DNA from: Bacteroidota bacterium
GTDB taxonomy: Bacteria > Bacteroidota > Bacteroidia > Bacteroidales > Tenuifilaceae
NCBI GenBank assembly: GCA_029560875.1
Contig: JAKQKB010000210.1
Location: 1-64,000, forward strand
Direction: 5' to 3'
DNA: 64,000 nt
Position numbers and translations under genes: made by a program. Positions within the stretch are counted from its first letter, which is position 1, and the number at the start of each line of letters is the position of its first letter. The notes beneath the pieces were generated by a model, which saw only the letters and a list, made by a program, of their open reading frames with translations, did no database searches and had not been told where the DNA came from. This document shows, piece by piece, positions 35,894 through 45,512 of the stretch.

Positions 35894-38179
35894 TTATCGA
35901 ACCCAGCTCTTATTCGATAGCATGACCATCATTGCTAACAGATACCCAAGTGCTCCTATCAGCAATGCTGCATTGTATCCCAACGAGAATGCAACCAGCA
36001 TAATTGCTGTAGAGCCTAGTACTGATGCTGCTCCGTTAATTGCAAAGCCCCAATCAACCAATTCTCCAACTCTTTTTGTTCCGTTAGGGAATGGCATTCC
36101 CATAAAAAATCCAAGTGGAATTATAAGGATTATGGTTATCAGTATTCTATAAGCAAGAGTTAGGAATCCTAAGTTCGACAGTAAATGTTGAAATACAAGA
36201 GTATCGAGCAAAATCCAAGCAATAATTCCAATAAAGGCAACGCTTGGTTTGAACTTTTGTGAAAACCTACTACCAACTCCCGATGCTAAAAGTAGCGAGA
36301 AAAGTATGGTTACAAAGGAATATACTCCAGAACCAATAAATAGGGTGTATTTCTGAATGAGAATCACCTCAATTGCCATAAATGCGGCGCCAATCAGGAA
36401 GAAGTAGCTCCATCCTCGAAGGTTTAGCTTTTCGCCTTTCTTTAAAAATGGAATCAAATTTATTGGTATAGCAATTAGCGCGACTACTGCAAGAATTATG
36501 AAAATTAGAAGTTTTGCAAGTGGAAATCCTCTAAATTCGAAGGGTGATATTTTGTCGAGTTTCGAGAAATCGACATTTTTAAGCATACCCATCTGCGCAG
36601 CAAAAGGTCGGTTATCAGTATTGGGCGATAGATTAATGGCTACAGTATCCTGCACCTTTGCCCAGCCATTATTCATTATCTCAGCAATTAAATTATGCTT
36701 TATCGAATCGTTTGGTGTTGGATACTCTACAACCATATATGGTCTTTCGCCCTGCGTGATATCTGCTAAGCCCTCGGTTAACCACTCCTGTTTAATCGGG
36801 TTTTTGCTGAAAAGCATGAGTTTGCGATTTGCAATATAGGAATGAAGCACCGCAATGTGTTCATTGGGGTTTGCAACATTCTTATTCTCCAATGCCTGTT
36901 TTGCTGCCGATACAAGCCGAGGAATATAGAATTGGTGGTCGAGGAAAAGAATTCCATCATCGGTCATTGCATCGTAGTAATCCTCAAAGGCCTCCTCGGT
37001 AAATAGGTAGTTCTCGGCCAGGGCAAATGCTCCCGATGCCAACGATGCAAAGGTGTTTGAACTTACAGCATAGATAATATCAAACTTATTGTTAAACCTA
37101 CGAACGTATGAACGACCATCCTCAGTAATAACCTTAACGTTTGGGTGGCTATATATTTTTCCTGTTATATCGTAAAGCAATCCATCGGTCATCAGTTTGT
37201 TCATATACGGAACAACTTCCACAGCGTGAATTTCAGTTGCACCGGAGCTTAATGCATTTAAAACATCGCCACCGCTACCTGCTCCAAGAGCCAGTAAATT
37301 GCAGTTGGGAGTGCGCTTCGCGAAGTATCGCATAGGATAACCCGGCATTGGTTTTAAACTATCAGGAACATTAAAGTTGCCATCGAAACGGTATGCAGGC
37401 GAGTGAGCGGCGTTATCGATAACTGCGTAGTATTGCTCCTCGTTAACTTTCATCACCTTAATCTGCGCCATTGCATCCCAGTGCTGATGAATCAACTCAA
37501 AGCGCTCCTGGCGTTGCTTGTTCAACCATTTTTCCGATTGCGGTAAAGCTATAAATAGCCCTACAATTAACAGGAACGGAGCAATTTTATACCATCGTTT
37601 AGCATACATTAATGCAACAATAAGCGATGGAATACTAACCAGAAAGGCGGTTTTCTGCACCTGAATCAAATTCATTAGTATAATGGCTAATATTACACCA
37701 ACTCCAGCACCAATCAGGTCGGCCATATAAATCTTGTCCATTTGGCTATGGTTCTTTTTGAAAAGCAGACTTAGCGACATCCCTCCAAAAAGGAACGAGA
37801 TACTAAGCAAAAGAACTACTAGCGCAATTTTACCAACCATTGCTTTACTGCTGAATAGCAGGGTGAAATCGAGGTCGAAGTGGAGAACAATTATTGGTGC
37901 TAAAACCGAAATAATGCTCCCCAGCGAAAGGTAAAGCCACAAATGCTTTTCTTCACTAAGTTTTGGCCAAAGCCTGATTAAAAGGCCACCAATACCCATT
38001 CCTAGAATGGATAACGATAAAACCAGAAATGCGAAGGTGTAAAAATACTCTGCGGAAAAAATTCGTGTCCAAAGAATTTCCAATGCAATAAAAGAAAGTG
38101 AAATTAGTCCAGCTGCAATAGCTGGCTTCCATAGCAATTTAGAATCCTTTGAAGGAGGGTTCTCTGAAATCAAATCCAT
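35894..38179 (-). CDS. Fused membrane/spermidine-synthase-like protein
   Basis: A 761-residue protein. Residues about 15-220 hold about seven membrane helices. About 240-500 form a soluble SAM-binding spermidine synthase-like domain with GAGSGGDVL, a later VITEDGRSYVRR strand-loop, and DGILFLDH. About 545-755 hold another set of helices. This is the fused MFS/spermidine synthase architecture known in many bacteria. It may make or move polyamines or methylate or transfer an unknown group; the activity of these fusions is not established. It is a single gene. Confidence 0.88.
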   Translation of the reverse strand: MDLISENPPSKDSKLLWKPAIAAGLISLSFIALEILWTRIFSAEYFYTFAFLVLSLSILGMGIGGLLIRLWPKLSEEKHLWLYLSLGSIISVLAPIIVLHFDLDFTLLFSSKAMVGKIALVVLLLSISFLFGGMSLSLLFKKNHSQMDKIYMADLIGAGVGVILAIILMNLIQVQKTAFLVSIPSLIVALMYAKRWYKIAPFLLIVGLFIALPQSEKWLNKQRQERFELIHQHWDAMAQIKVMKVNEEQYYAVIDNAAHSPAYRFDGNFNVPDSLKPMPGYPMRYFAKRTPNCNLLALGAGSGGDVLNALSSGATEIHAVEVVPYMNKLMTDGLLYDITGKIYSHPNVKVITEDGRSYVRRFNNKFDIIYAVSSNTFASLASGAFALAENYLFTEEAFEDYYDAMTDDGILFLDHQFYIPRLVSAAKQALENKNVANPNEHIAVLHSYIANRKLMLFSKNPIKQEWLTEGLADITQGERPYMVVEYPTPNDSIKHNLIAEIMNNGWAKVQDTVAINLSPNTDNRPFAAQMGMLKNVDFSKLDKISPFEFRGFPLAKLLIFIILAVVALIAIPINLIPFLKKGEKLNLRGWSYFFLIGAAFMAIEVILIQKYTLFIGSGVYSFVTILFSLLLASGVGSRFSQKFKPSVAFIGIIAWILLDTLVFQHLLSNLGFLTLAYRILITIILIIPLGFFMGMPFPNGTKRVGELVDWGFAINGAASVLGSTAIMLVAFSLGYNAALLIGALGYLLAMMVMLSNKSWVR

Positions 38180-38396
38180 AATTTTGTTTTTAAATTTGTT
38201 TAATAATCATCTAAAGCCACTAATCCTTGGCTCTTATTAAATAAATTTTAAATGGTAACTACCGGTATTCCATCCAATTTAACTATCGGACTGTTTAGTT
38301 TTAGATAGGTTTAAATGGGGTTGTTTTATGTATTGAATTTGTTCAAAGAATTAACACTATTTATTAAATTGATATCTGGATGCGAATAGAATGAAG

Positions 38397-38422
38397 AAAG
38401 CCATAGATTTCGCTATGGCTTT
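38397..38422 (-). terminator. Terminator of the pst operon
   Basis: AAAGCCATAG (38397-38406) pairs with CTATGGCTTT (38413-38422) over a 6-nt loop, downstream of the pstB stop. The U-tract on the minus strand is short, so efficiency may be moderate. Confidence 0.7.
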
Positions 38423-38442
38423 TGCAAATCGCTCCGGGAATT

Positions 38443-39270
38443 TTAGCTAAAACTACCTTCAAGATATCCTTTTGTGAGTTCGTTTTTAGGGTTGTTAAAA
38501 AACTCATCGGCAGGGCCAAATTCAATAAGTTCGCCCAAATACATAAAGGCCACATAATCGGCTATACGTTTTGCCTGTCGTAGTGTGTGCGTAACCAATA
38601 CAATGCTATACTGTTCTTTCATTTTAACGAACAGCTCCTCGATGGTTGTTGTAGATATTGGGTCGAGTGCCGATGTGGCCTCATCGCCTAGAATTATTTC
38701 GGGCTCAACGGCTAATCCTCTGGCAAGGCATAAACGTTGCTGCTGTCCAATCGATAATTTGCTAGCCGGAGATTTAAGCCTGTCCTTAACTTCCTCCCAA
38801 AGTCCAACTCTCGTTAGTTGTTCCTTGACTATTCTATAAAGTTCTCTTCTGCTGTGCCGTTTATACAAGCGTGGTCCAAATGCAATATTATCGAATATAT
38901 CCATAGGTAGCACTGTTGGACGTTGAGCCAGCAATCCCATTTTTTTTCGAATATGAGTAACTTCAACATTTGAACCGTATATATCCTCATTATCAATCCA
39001 AACGTGACCTGTAACTTTAACGTCAGCGGAATCATCGTGTAGGCGATTGAAGGAGCGGAGCAGTGTTGTTTTTCCGCACCCCGATGGCCCAATAATACAA
39101 GTAATGCTTTTATCGGGTATCTCCAAGTTGATGTTTTTTAAAATATGCTTACCCTCAATAAATACATTTAGGTCTTTGATTGAAAGATGAGGAATTATAT
39201 TTCCCTCATTACTTGTATTCTTATTTATTGTTGAATTTTTCACAACCAATTCGTTTAGTATATCTTTCAT
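38443..39270 (-). CDS. pstB: Phosphate ABC transporter ATPase
   Basis: A 275-residue ATPase with Walker A GPSGCGKTT, the ABC signature LSIGQQQRL and a Walker B ILGDEATSALDP. The usual Pro after Glu is Ala here, a substitution worth noting. The region around 66-90 with NRLHDDSADVKVTGHV fits PstB. It powers phosphate import from the inner face of the membrane. It is the last gene of porin-pstS-pstC-pstA-pstB, 35 bp after pstA. No phoU follows, unlike the usual enterobacterial operon. Confidence 0.94.
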   Translation of the reverse strand: MKDILNELVVKNSTINKNTSNEGNIIPHLSIKDLNVFIEGKHILKNINLEIPDKSITCIIGPSGCGKTTLLRSFNRLHDDSADVKVTGHVWIDNEDIYGSNVEVTHIRKKMGLLAQRPTVLPMDIFDNIAFGPRLYKRHSRRELYRIVKEQLTRVGLWEEVKDRLKSPASKLSIGQQQRLCLARGLAVEPEIILGDEATSALDPISTTTIEELFVKMKEQYSIVLVTHTLRQAKRIADYVAFMYLGELIEFGPADEFFNNPKNELTKGYLEGSFS

Positions 39271-39305
39271 ATTACTGTCCGTTTATCTATTAAAAACATA
39301 TAACG

Positions 39306-40145
39306 TTACACTTTCGATTTCGAAAGTTTATTTCCAAAATATCGGGTCGAAAAACTGATAACCAGAATTATAATTGTTAGGATAAGTGCTGCAGCGTAAG
39401 CTCTGTTTTGCACCTCCTCGATGGGGCTACTCAGTTGAAAAAATATTGCCAATGGCAAAGTTGCTGCCGGTTGAGCGGGCGAAAGGTTAATGCTATCGGT
39501 GTAACCCGCTGTGAAAAGAACTGTGGCGGCATCGCCAATTCCTCTACCTACGGCCAATAGAATTGCAGTTGTTATTCCCGGTAGGATTTGCCTAACAACC
39601 ACTTTCAATGTTTCAAATTTTGTTGCTCCTAGCGATAGAGGTGCTTCAATTAAATCTTTGGGAACATATACCGCTACTTCGTCAATTGAGCGAACCATTA
39701 TTGGAATTATGAGTAACGATACTGCAATTATACCCCCAAGCAATGAGGCTTGTATTCCCAAGTATATCATCACCATAAAACCAAAGGCTCCATAAACAAT
39801 GGATGGAATTCCAAAAAGTATATCGAATGAGAATCGAACAATGCTTGAGAATCTCGATTTCTTGCTGATTAAGAAATTGATATACAGTGCAACGGGTAAA
39901 CTTATTAGCGTACTAATTAGCACAGAGCCAAATATCAAGTATAGTGAGCCAACAATTGCGTTAAGAATTCCACCCTCTTTACCCAGGTAAAATCCACCCG
40001 ACGGAACTTTCGAAACCATGTCCCAAGTTAAGGATGGTAAGCCTCTTCGGATAATAATCCACAAAATATATAGCAGTACCGACATAATTACAAGCGATGA
40101 TATAATCATCAGTACCTTAAATATTCTTTCTTCTAGTTTTCTCAT
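39306..40145 (-). CDS. pstA: Phosphate ABC transporter permease PstA
   Basis: A 279-residue inner-membrane permease with six predicted helices and the EAA-type coupling loop (LGATKFETLKVVVRQILPGI). It pairs with PstC to form the channel for phosphate. Its ATG overlaps the pstC stop by 4 bp, so translation is probably coupled. Confidence 0.94.
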   Translation of the reverse strand: MRKLEERIFKVLMIISSLVIMSVLLYILWIIIRRGLPSLTWDMVSKVPSGGFYLGKEGGILNAIVGSLYLIFGSVLISTLISLPVALYINFLISKKSRFSSIVRFSFDILFGIPSIVYGAFGFMVMIYLGIQASLLGGIIAVSLLIIPIMVRSIDEVAVYVPKDLIEAPLSLGATKFETLKVVVRQILPGITTAILLAVGRGIGDAATVLFTAGYTDSINLSPAQPAATLPLAIFFQLSSPIEEVQNRAYAAALILTIIILVISFSTRYFGNKLSKSKV

Positions 40146-41044
40146 TGCTGATACCTTTTACTAACTCTATTTAAAATCAACCTTGAACCCGCATTAAAAA
40201 TGACTATAATTATAAAAAGCAGAAGTGCCGAAAACATAAGTGCTGCTTCGTATTCGGGTAACGACATCATCTCGCCATAGTTATTTGCAATTAATGCTGG
40301 TAAAGGGTAACACGAGTCAAAAATCGACGCTGGCAGTTCGGTTACATTCCCGCAAACCATTAGCACGGCTATTGTTTCGCCGAATGCCCTTGAAATTGCC
40401 AAAACAACAGCTGCAATTATTCCCGGCAACGATTTTCGTAGTACAACTTTTTTCACCGTTTCCCACTTGGTAGCACCCAACGACCACGATGCTTCTCTAA
40501 TATCTTTAGGGATTGCAGCAAAAACCTCGTTGGTAATACTAATTATCAGCGGAGTAATCATTATTGCCAGTACAATTCCACCTGCCAAAACGCTATAGCC
40601 AGTGGAGAAATCGACAAAATGTGGGGCTATCTTTTCTGATATTAGCGGAACAACTGTGAGTGTACCCCAAACACCATATATTACCGGGGGTATTCCTGAT
40701 AAAAGGTCGATTATTGGGTTGAATATTTTTTTAATTCTGCTAGTTGAGTACTCGCTTAAATATATTGATGTGAGCAACGAGAATGGCAATGCAATTAAAA
40801 TAGCAATGAATGTAACGTTTAGTGTACTAAAAATAAAGGTAAGGAATCCGTATTCGCCTTTGAATGGCCGCCATCCGCTTGTGAAGAAAACCTTAAATAA
40901 ATCTTTATCCCTAAAAACCGGAAATGCCTTGGATAGTAGTACAAGTCCAATAACAAAAAGGATTGTTAGGCATAAAATGGTTAAGCCCAGCATATAATGC
41001 CGGGCTATCTTTTCCTTTAAAAGTCTGTATTTTAATCGTCTCAT
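40142..41044 (-). CDS. pstC: Phosphate ABC transporter permease PstC
   Basis: A 300-residue permease with about six helices, the conserved IYLSEYS and SGIPPVIYGVWG segments, and an EAA-type loop (LGATKWETVKKVVLRKSLPG). The start codon overlaps the pstS stop by 4 bp. With PstA it forms the membrane channel of the phosphate importer. Confidence 0.94.
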   Translation of the reverse strand: MRRLKYRLLKEKIARHYMLGLTILCLTILFVIGLVLLSKAFPVFRDKDLFKVFFTSGWRPFKGEYGFLTFIFSTLNVTFIAILIALPFSLLTSIYLSEYSTSRIKKIFNPIIDLLSGIPPVIYGVWGTLTVVPLISEKIAPHFVDFSTGYSVLAGGIVLAIMITPLIISITNEVFAAIPKDIREASWSLGATKWETVKKVVLRKSLPGIIAAVVLAISRAFGETIAVLMVCGNVTELPASIFDSCYPLPALIANNYGEMMSLPEYEAALMFSALLLFIIIVIFNAGSRLILNRVSKRYQQ

Positions 41045-41988
41045 AATTTCTTAATCTCTACCAAAACTTTTTCCTTGGGTAGGTTGATATACCCTGTTTC
41101 GAGCACATACTTTTGTCCTTCGGACAATATCCACCTGATGAATTCAACAACCACCTTTTTTTGAGGCTGGTTTTTTGTTACAAAGTACAGTTCACGAGCA
41201 GGTGGCGATGGATACTTCCCCGCTGCAATTGCCGCAATTAGTTTGTCCATTGAGTCGTAGAAATTTTCATCCTCATCTATTTTTCCGTTTTTATTCAAGT
41301 CAATTGGTAAAACTCTAATTCCGGCTACCTGCTGTTTGGTTTTGTAATCGTAGGCATAACCAATGTTGTTGAACCCAATTCCCAGCTGGTCTTTTTTTAC
41401 TGCTAGCGCTAATCCTGGGTCGCCATAAACTCCGCTGCCAAGTAAATCCTCCTGTTTCTTTCCAAAGAATTTTGCCCATACCTCAGCAGCACCACAAGCA
41501 TCGGAACGGGTGTAAACGTGAATAGGCGCTTTAACTTTGGAGGTAAATGCTTGGTTCCAAACTTTTACTTTACCTGTAATCCAAATGTGATTGGCAATTT
41601 CGGGTTTTAGTCCTTGTGCAAGAATATCGGAAATAATAGGATTATTGGCGTTTACAACAGGTACTACGGCATCCTTAGCAACGGAAAAACTAAATGCACC
41701 TCTTTTTACCTCCTCAGGATAAATCTCCCGCGAAACCATTCCAATATCCACCATTCCATTCAAAACATCGGTCATTCCTTTTCCTGCGCCACCTGCCGAG
41801 ATATCAATTTTAACATCGGGGTGAAGTTTTTTGAACTCCTCGGCCCACTTTACTGCCAAAGGGTAAAGGGCAAATGCGCCCGACAGGGTTATTTCGCCTT
41901 TTAATTTTTCCTGTGCAACAGATTTTTTCTGACTAAAAGGCGCAACAATCATAGTTACGGCTAATGCTAAAGCTAATATCTTCTTCAT
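41041..41988 (-). CDS. pstS: Phosphate ABC transporter substrate-binding protein
   Basis: A 315-residue periplasmic protein with a signal peptide ending near SVAQ. The mature part is a two-lobed binding protein of the PstS/PBP_like_2 type, with GAFALYPLAVKW, the AGGAGKGMTDVLNG phosphate-binding loop and the TRSDACGAAEVW segment. It contains a calcium-loop-like DLNKNGKIDEDE segment. It captures the anion for PstCAB. Phosphate is the likely ligand; a related oxyanion cannot be excluded. It starts 12 bp after the porin gene. Confidence 0.88.
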   Translation of the reverse strand: MKKILALALAVTMIVAPFSQKKSVAQEKLKGEITLSGAFALYPLAVKWAEEFKKLHPDVKIDISAGGAGKGMTDVLNGMVDIGMVSREIYPEEVKRGAFSFSVAKDAVVPVVNANNPIISDILAQGLKPEIANHIWITGKVKVWNQAFTSKVKAPIHVYTRSDACGAAEVWAKFFGKKQEDLLGSGVYGDPGLALAVKKDQLGIGFNNIGYAYDYKTKQQVAGIRVLPIDLNKNGKIDEDENFYDSMDKLIAAIAAGKYPSPPARELYFVTKNQPQKKVVVEFIRWILSEGQKYVLETGYINLPKEKVLVEIKKL

Positions 41989-42000
41989 TTTAGTAATGTT

Positions 42001-43389
42001 TTATTTGAACGATGCGCTAAATAGTTGAGGTTTAAAAGTAATCATTATGTAAGCCCAAGTGGGAGTATATTCATTTGCCCCAGCCTTTGCTTTCTTAACA
42101 ATTTCGAAACTTTCGGTGGTGTTTGCCCAGGAGAATCCTAAGTCAATTTTTGTGAAATTGTTGGGTTTATAGCTTACCAATAAATCATTTTCAAATCCAA
42201 GGTACTTATTTATGGTTTCGCTATTGCTTATGTAGTCCTCTTTTAAATAGAATAGGTGAAAATCGGCTCTGAGTTCAAACATTTTACCAAGAGGATGGAT
42301 GATAAACAGATATGGGTTAACTAACCCAGCACCGCTAACATCGGAGGGGAATTTTGTTATTAAATCGAGTGAGCCATTGAATGAGTGCCCCGAACCGTAT
42401 AAAGGGGAGAATGCTCTGTCGTTATTTACTGAAGTTTGCGGTGTGTTACCCGAGAAAACCTCTGCGCCTAAACGAAAAGTGGTATTGGAAGGAATAACAA
42501 GTTTAACCTCGGGTTGAATATACCACGCATCAATATTTTTATCCTTGGCACTCTTTCCCGATTGGTAGTAGCCAGCCATTGTAAATGAGAATGGTTTTAG
42601 GTCATAATCTACTCTACCTCCATTGGTATATCTAATGTTTAGCTTCTCAGCATCGGTGGCATTCTGGTATCCATCGGCACTGTTTAGCAATGAAAGATAT
42701 AGGTTGTCGATTACTTTGAATCGTGAAAAGTTCACAGCCAAGAACTTATAGTTCTCAAAACCTTTGGGAGCATAATTAGTCCCATCGAGTAGTTCTGACG
42801 ATTGGTTGAATGCCAGAGCTGTTTCTGAGGTAAGCTTATCGGCATTATACCTAATGTTAAGCGCATCGTGCGATACGGCTCCTTGGCGCCAGTTATTATC
42901 TGCAAATAACCTTTGGTTATCGAACGCAATGCGTTGGCGACCAATACGTACCGATAAATTCTCCGTGATGTATGGCTCAGCCCAAGCCTCAAAAACCTGA
43001 AGTGTTGATGCTGTTGATGATTTTGGGTCTTGAATACCCCATACCCTTATATCCTGAATCGTAAACTGTGCAGCCAGTTTTGATTCGTTCACAAAGCTAA
43101 AACCTAGTCTGCTACGTTGGCTTATGTGGAAACCGTATGTGCTAGTATCGTTGGGGAGTTGTTGGTATCCGTGCCTGTACTCGCTGCGTGGGCGAACCTC
43201 AAAGTCAACTTTAAACTTTTTATCGGGCAGTGAGTTCTGTTGCTTAATTGCGTGCTCTGCTCTTAAGGAGTCGGCCTGTTCTTGCGTTATTGCTTTATTC
43301 TGTATTAAAAGGTTCAGAATATCGTTGGATGTTTGGGATTTTGCTGAGAGTATGCCAAATATCAGTAATACAGTAAATGCTCTTTTCAT
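42001..43389 (-). CDS. Outer-membrane porin of the alginate-export/phosphate-porin type, first gene of the pst operon
   Basis: A 462-residue protein with a signal peptide ending near SAKSQ, a short coiled N-terminal segment (about 25-55) and a long beta-barrel (about 60-462) with RPRSEYRHGYQ and FRLGAEVFSG strands of the alginate_exp type. Ordered directly before pstS, it probably lets phosphate or its esters across the outer membrane, as OprP/OprO-like porins do elsewhere. The substrate is inferred from the operon only. Confidence 0.82.
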   Translation of the reverse strand: MKRAFTVLLIFGILSAKSQTSNDILNLLIQNKAITQEQADSLRAEHAIKQQNSLPDKKFKVDFEVRPRSEYRHGYQQLPNDTSTYGFHISQRSRLGFSFVNESKLAAQFTIQDIRVWGIQDPKSSTASTLQVFEAWAEPYITENLSVRIGRQRIAFDNQRLFADNNWRQGAVSHDALNIRYNADKLTSETALAFNQSSELLDGTNYAPKGFENYKFLAVNFSRFKVIDNLYLSLLNSADGYQNATDAEKLNIRYTNGGRVDYDLKPFSFTMAGYYQSGKSAKDKNIDAWYIQPEVKLVIPSNTTFRLGAEVFSGNTPQTSVNNDRAFSPLYGSGHSFNGSLDLITKFPSDVSGAGLVNPYLFIIHPLGKMFELRADFHLFYLKEDYISNSETINKYLGFENDLLVSYKPNNFTKIDLGFSWANTTESFEIVKKAKAGANEYTPTWAYIMITFKPQLFSASFK

Positions 43390-43562
43390 AATTGGAATAA
43401 TGTCGAATATTTTTTTAGTTCAAGGTAAAAATAATCATAATGTTCATCGATTTAGTGTACTTTTGGTTCGAAAAATTAAAGTGTCAATATGAAATATTTC
43501 ATACTTCAGTATTAAAATTTATGGAAGATATTAAGCATTCTTAATACTCTTGCGATTTATGC

Positions 43563-44219
43563 TTGTTCCGCTTTTTGAGTTGCAAGTTTATGCCTCAGGA
43601 CGATTTTGAATTGATTAGGAGAACCTCCAATCAAATGAAATACTCCAAAGGTGAAACCATTTATAAGCAGGGAGCAAAATCAAATAGCTTACTTTTTTTA
43701 CATAAAGGTATAGTAAAATTTTGCTATCAGAGTACCGATGGCCGAAATATAATTACGACCATAGTAAAAGGCCCTAAACTTTTGGGTGGCGCAAATCTAT
43801 TCTTCAAGGAGATAAATATTTTCAGCGTTGTAGCATTGGAGGATTGTGAAATATGCCATATCGATACAAGGGCTTTGCGAACCGTTGCCGTTAAGCACGG
43901 TGAGTATATGTTGGCAATGTTCGACCAAACCTTAAGTACATTTCAGCCTGCAATCTTTAATTTTATAAGTCTTGCCCATAAGCAGGTGTATGGACGAATT
44001 GCAGATGTGTTGATTTATCTGTGGGAGAATATATACTCCGATGGTGAGTATAGTTTTAATCTTACACGAAAGGAAATTTCCGAATTTGCAGCCTGTTCAC
44101 ACGAGAATGTTATAAATACATTGTCGAAATTGAACAAAGAGGGCGTAATTGCTCTTAATGGGAGAAATATCGAGATTGTTGATATTGAAAAGTTGCGTGA
44201 AATCTCAAAGATAGGGTAG
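43563..44219 (+). CDS. Crp/Fnr-family transcriptional regulator
   Basis: About 210-218 residues: a cyclic-nucleotide-binding-like beta-roll (about 30-120, with KGETIYKQGAKSNSLLFLHKG) and a C-terminal winged helix (about 150-205, LTRKEISEFAACSHENVINTL). The start is unsure: TTG at 43563 or ATG at 43590. The frame stays open back to 43545, adding two cysteines typical of the N-terminus of such regulators, so the true start or a frame error should be checked. It directly precedes the Rrf2 gene and is divergent from the porin-pst operon. Confidence 0.85.
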   Translation: MFRFLSCKFMPQDDFELIRRTSNQMKYSKGETIYKQGAKSNSLLFLHKGIVKFCYQSTDGRNIITTIVKGPKLLGGANLFFKEINIFSVVALEDCEICHIDTRALRTVAVKHGEYMLAMFDQTLSTFQPAIFNFISLAHKQVYGRIADVLIYLWENIYSDGEYSFNLTRKEISEFAACSHENVINTLSKLNKEGVIALNGRNIEIVDIEKLREISKIG

Positions 44220-44630
44220 ATGTTATCGAACAAAACAAGGTATGCTATTGTAGCCCTGAAAAAATTATCGGCAGAATATGGCAAAGGGTCAATGCAGATA
44301 GGCGATATAGCTGAATCCGAAGGAATTCCAAAGCGATTTCTTGAAAACATTCTTCTGGAAATCAAGAAGTTAGGTTTGCTGGGTAGCAAGTTGGGTAAAA
44401 ATGGAGGTTATTTCTTACTCAAAGACCCTAAGTCTATCAGTCTTGCTGAAATAGTTCGTCATTTTGAGGGTACCATTGCAATGCTTTACTGTGTTTCCGA
44501 AAAAGCATATCAGCCCTGTGAACTTTGCAAGGATGAGGATTCATGCAAAATAAAGGCTACTTTTAAAACTGTTAGGGATACAACCTACGAAATACTTGCA
44601 AATACAAAGTTTAGTGATTTGATAGAATGA
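44220..44630 (+). CDS. Rrf2-family (IscR-like) transcriptional regulator
   Basis: A 136-residue protein starting on the base after the Crp stop. Residues 1-80 form the winged helix-turn-helix (KTRYAIVALKKL and LENILLEIKKLGLL). The C-terminal part has Cys91, Cys100, Cys103 and Cys109, a spacing suited to an iron-sulfur cluster, so it probably senses cluster status, oxygen or nitric oxide. Coexpression with the Crp protein and with a TauE exporter suggests control of sulfur or stress genes, possibly the facing Fe-S-rich cluster. Confidence 0.9.
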   Translation: MLSNKTRYAIVALKKLSAEYGKGSMQIGDIAESEGIPKRFLENILLEIKKLGLLGSKLGKNGGYFLLKDPKSISLAEIVRHFEGTIAMLYCVSEKAYQPCELCKDEDSCKIKATFKTVRDTTYEILANTKFSDLIE

Positions 44631-44693
44631 CAATGATGAATTAACTTTTTTCGTGTTTTTTTGTTTTTAAGTTAAAACATAAATATTAATTCA

Positions 44694-45467
44694 ATGGAGC
44701 TACTCATTATTGTCATAGCAGCCTTTCTAACGGCAATTTTTACATTCTTTTCTGGTTTTGGATTGGGAACAATCCTGGCTCCAGTTTTTGCTATATTCTT
44801 TCCTATTGATGTTGCAATTGCTTTAACGGGCGTTGTTCACTTTACCAATAACCTTTTCAAGATATTCTTGGTTGGTAGAAATACCGATAAGGCAGTTCTT
44901 CTTCGATTTGGTATTCCAGCAATACTTGCTTCGTTTCTAGGTGCATGGCTTTTGCTCGAAATTACCGATTTGCCAACAATCTACGATTATCAGATGTTTG
45001 GCAAAACATTCGAGGTTTCTCCAGTAAAGTTAATTATCGCCTTTATCCTAATTACGTTTGCATTACTTGAGATTATTCCAAAAGTACAGAAAATAGAGTT
45101 TGGGAAGGAGAAGTTAATCTTGGGCGGAGTATTGAGTGGTTTTTTTGGAGGGCTTACAGGAATTCAAGGAGCCATACGTAGCGCATTTCTGATAAAGAGT
45201 GGTTTAAGCAAGGAGGCATACATTGCCACAGGTGTTGTTATTGCTTGTTTAATAGATTTTACACGTCTTTCGGTTTATGCTTCGCGGTTTTCGGCGGCCA
45301 ATATGCACGAGAATATTACCCTACTGATTTCTGCAACATTGGCGGCTATTGCAGGAGCATACATTGGAAGAAAACTGCTTAATAAGGTTACTTTGCGCTT
45401 TATTCAGGTGCTTGTTGCTATAATGCTTATAATGATATCAATTGCTTTGGGTGCTGGCATTATTTAA
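44694..45467 (+). CDS. TauE/SafE-family sulfite/sulfonate exporter
   Basis: A 257-residue inner-membrane protein with about eight hydrophobic segments, and a repeated half structure in which SGFGLGTILAPVFAIFF and SGFFGGLTGIQGAIRSAFLIKSG (quoted in part) occupy matching places. This is the TauE family of anion exporters, which move sulfite, sulfoacetate or sulfonates. It is 63 bp after the Rrf2 regulator and followed by a DsrE-type protein, which supports a sulfur role. Confidence 0.88.
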   Translation: MELLIIVIAAFLTAIFTFFSGFGLGTILAPVFAIFFPIDVAIALTGVVHFTNNLFKIFLVGRNTDKAVLLRFGIPAILASFLGAWLLLEITDLPTIYDYQMFGKTFEVSPVKLIIAFILITFALLEIIPKVQKIEFGKEKLILGGVLSGFFGGLTGIQGAIRSAFLIKSGLSKEAYIATGVVIACLIDFTRLSVYASRFSAANMHENITLLISATLAAIAGAYIGRKLLNKVTLRFIQVLVAIMLIMISIALGAGII

Positions 45468-45512
45468 TATATTTGTCTAGTTTCTAATGTCTGAAATCTA
45501 AAGTCTAAATTT

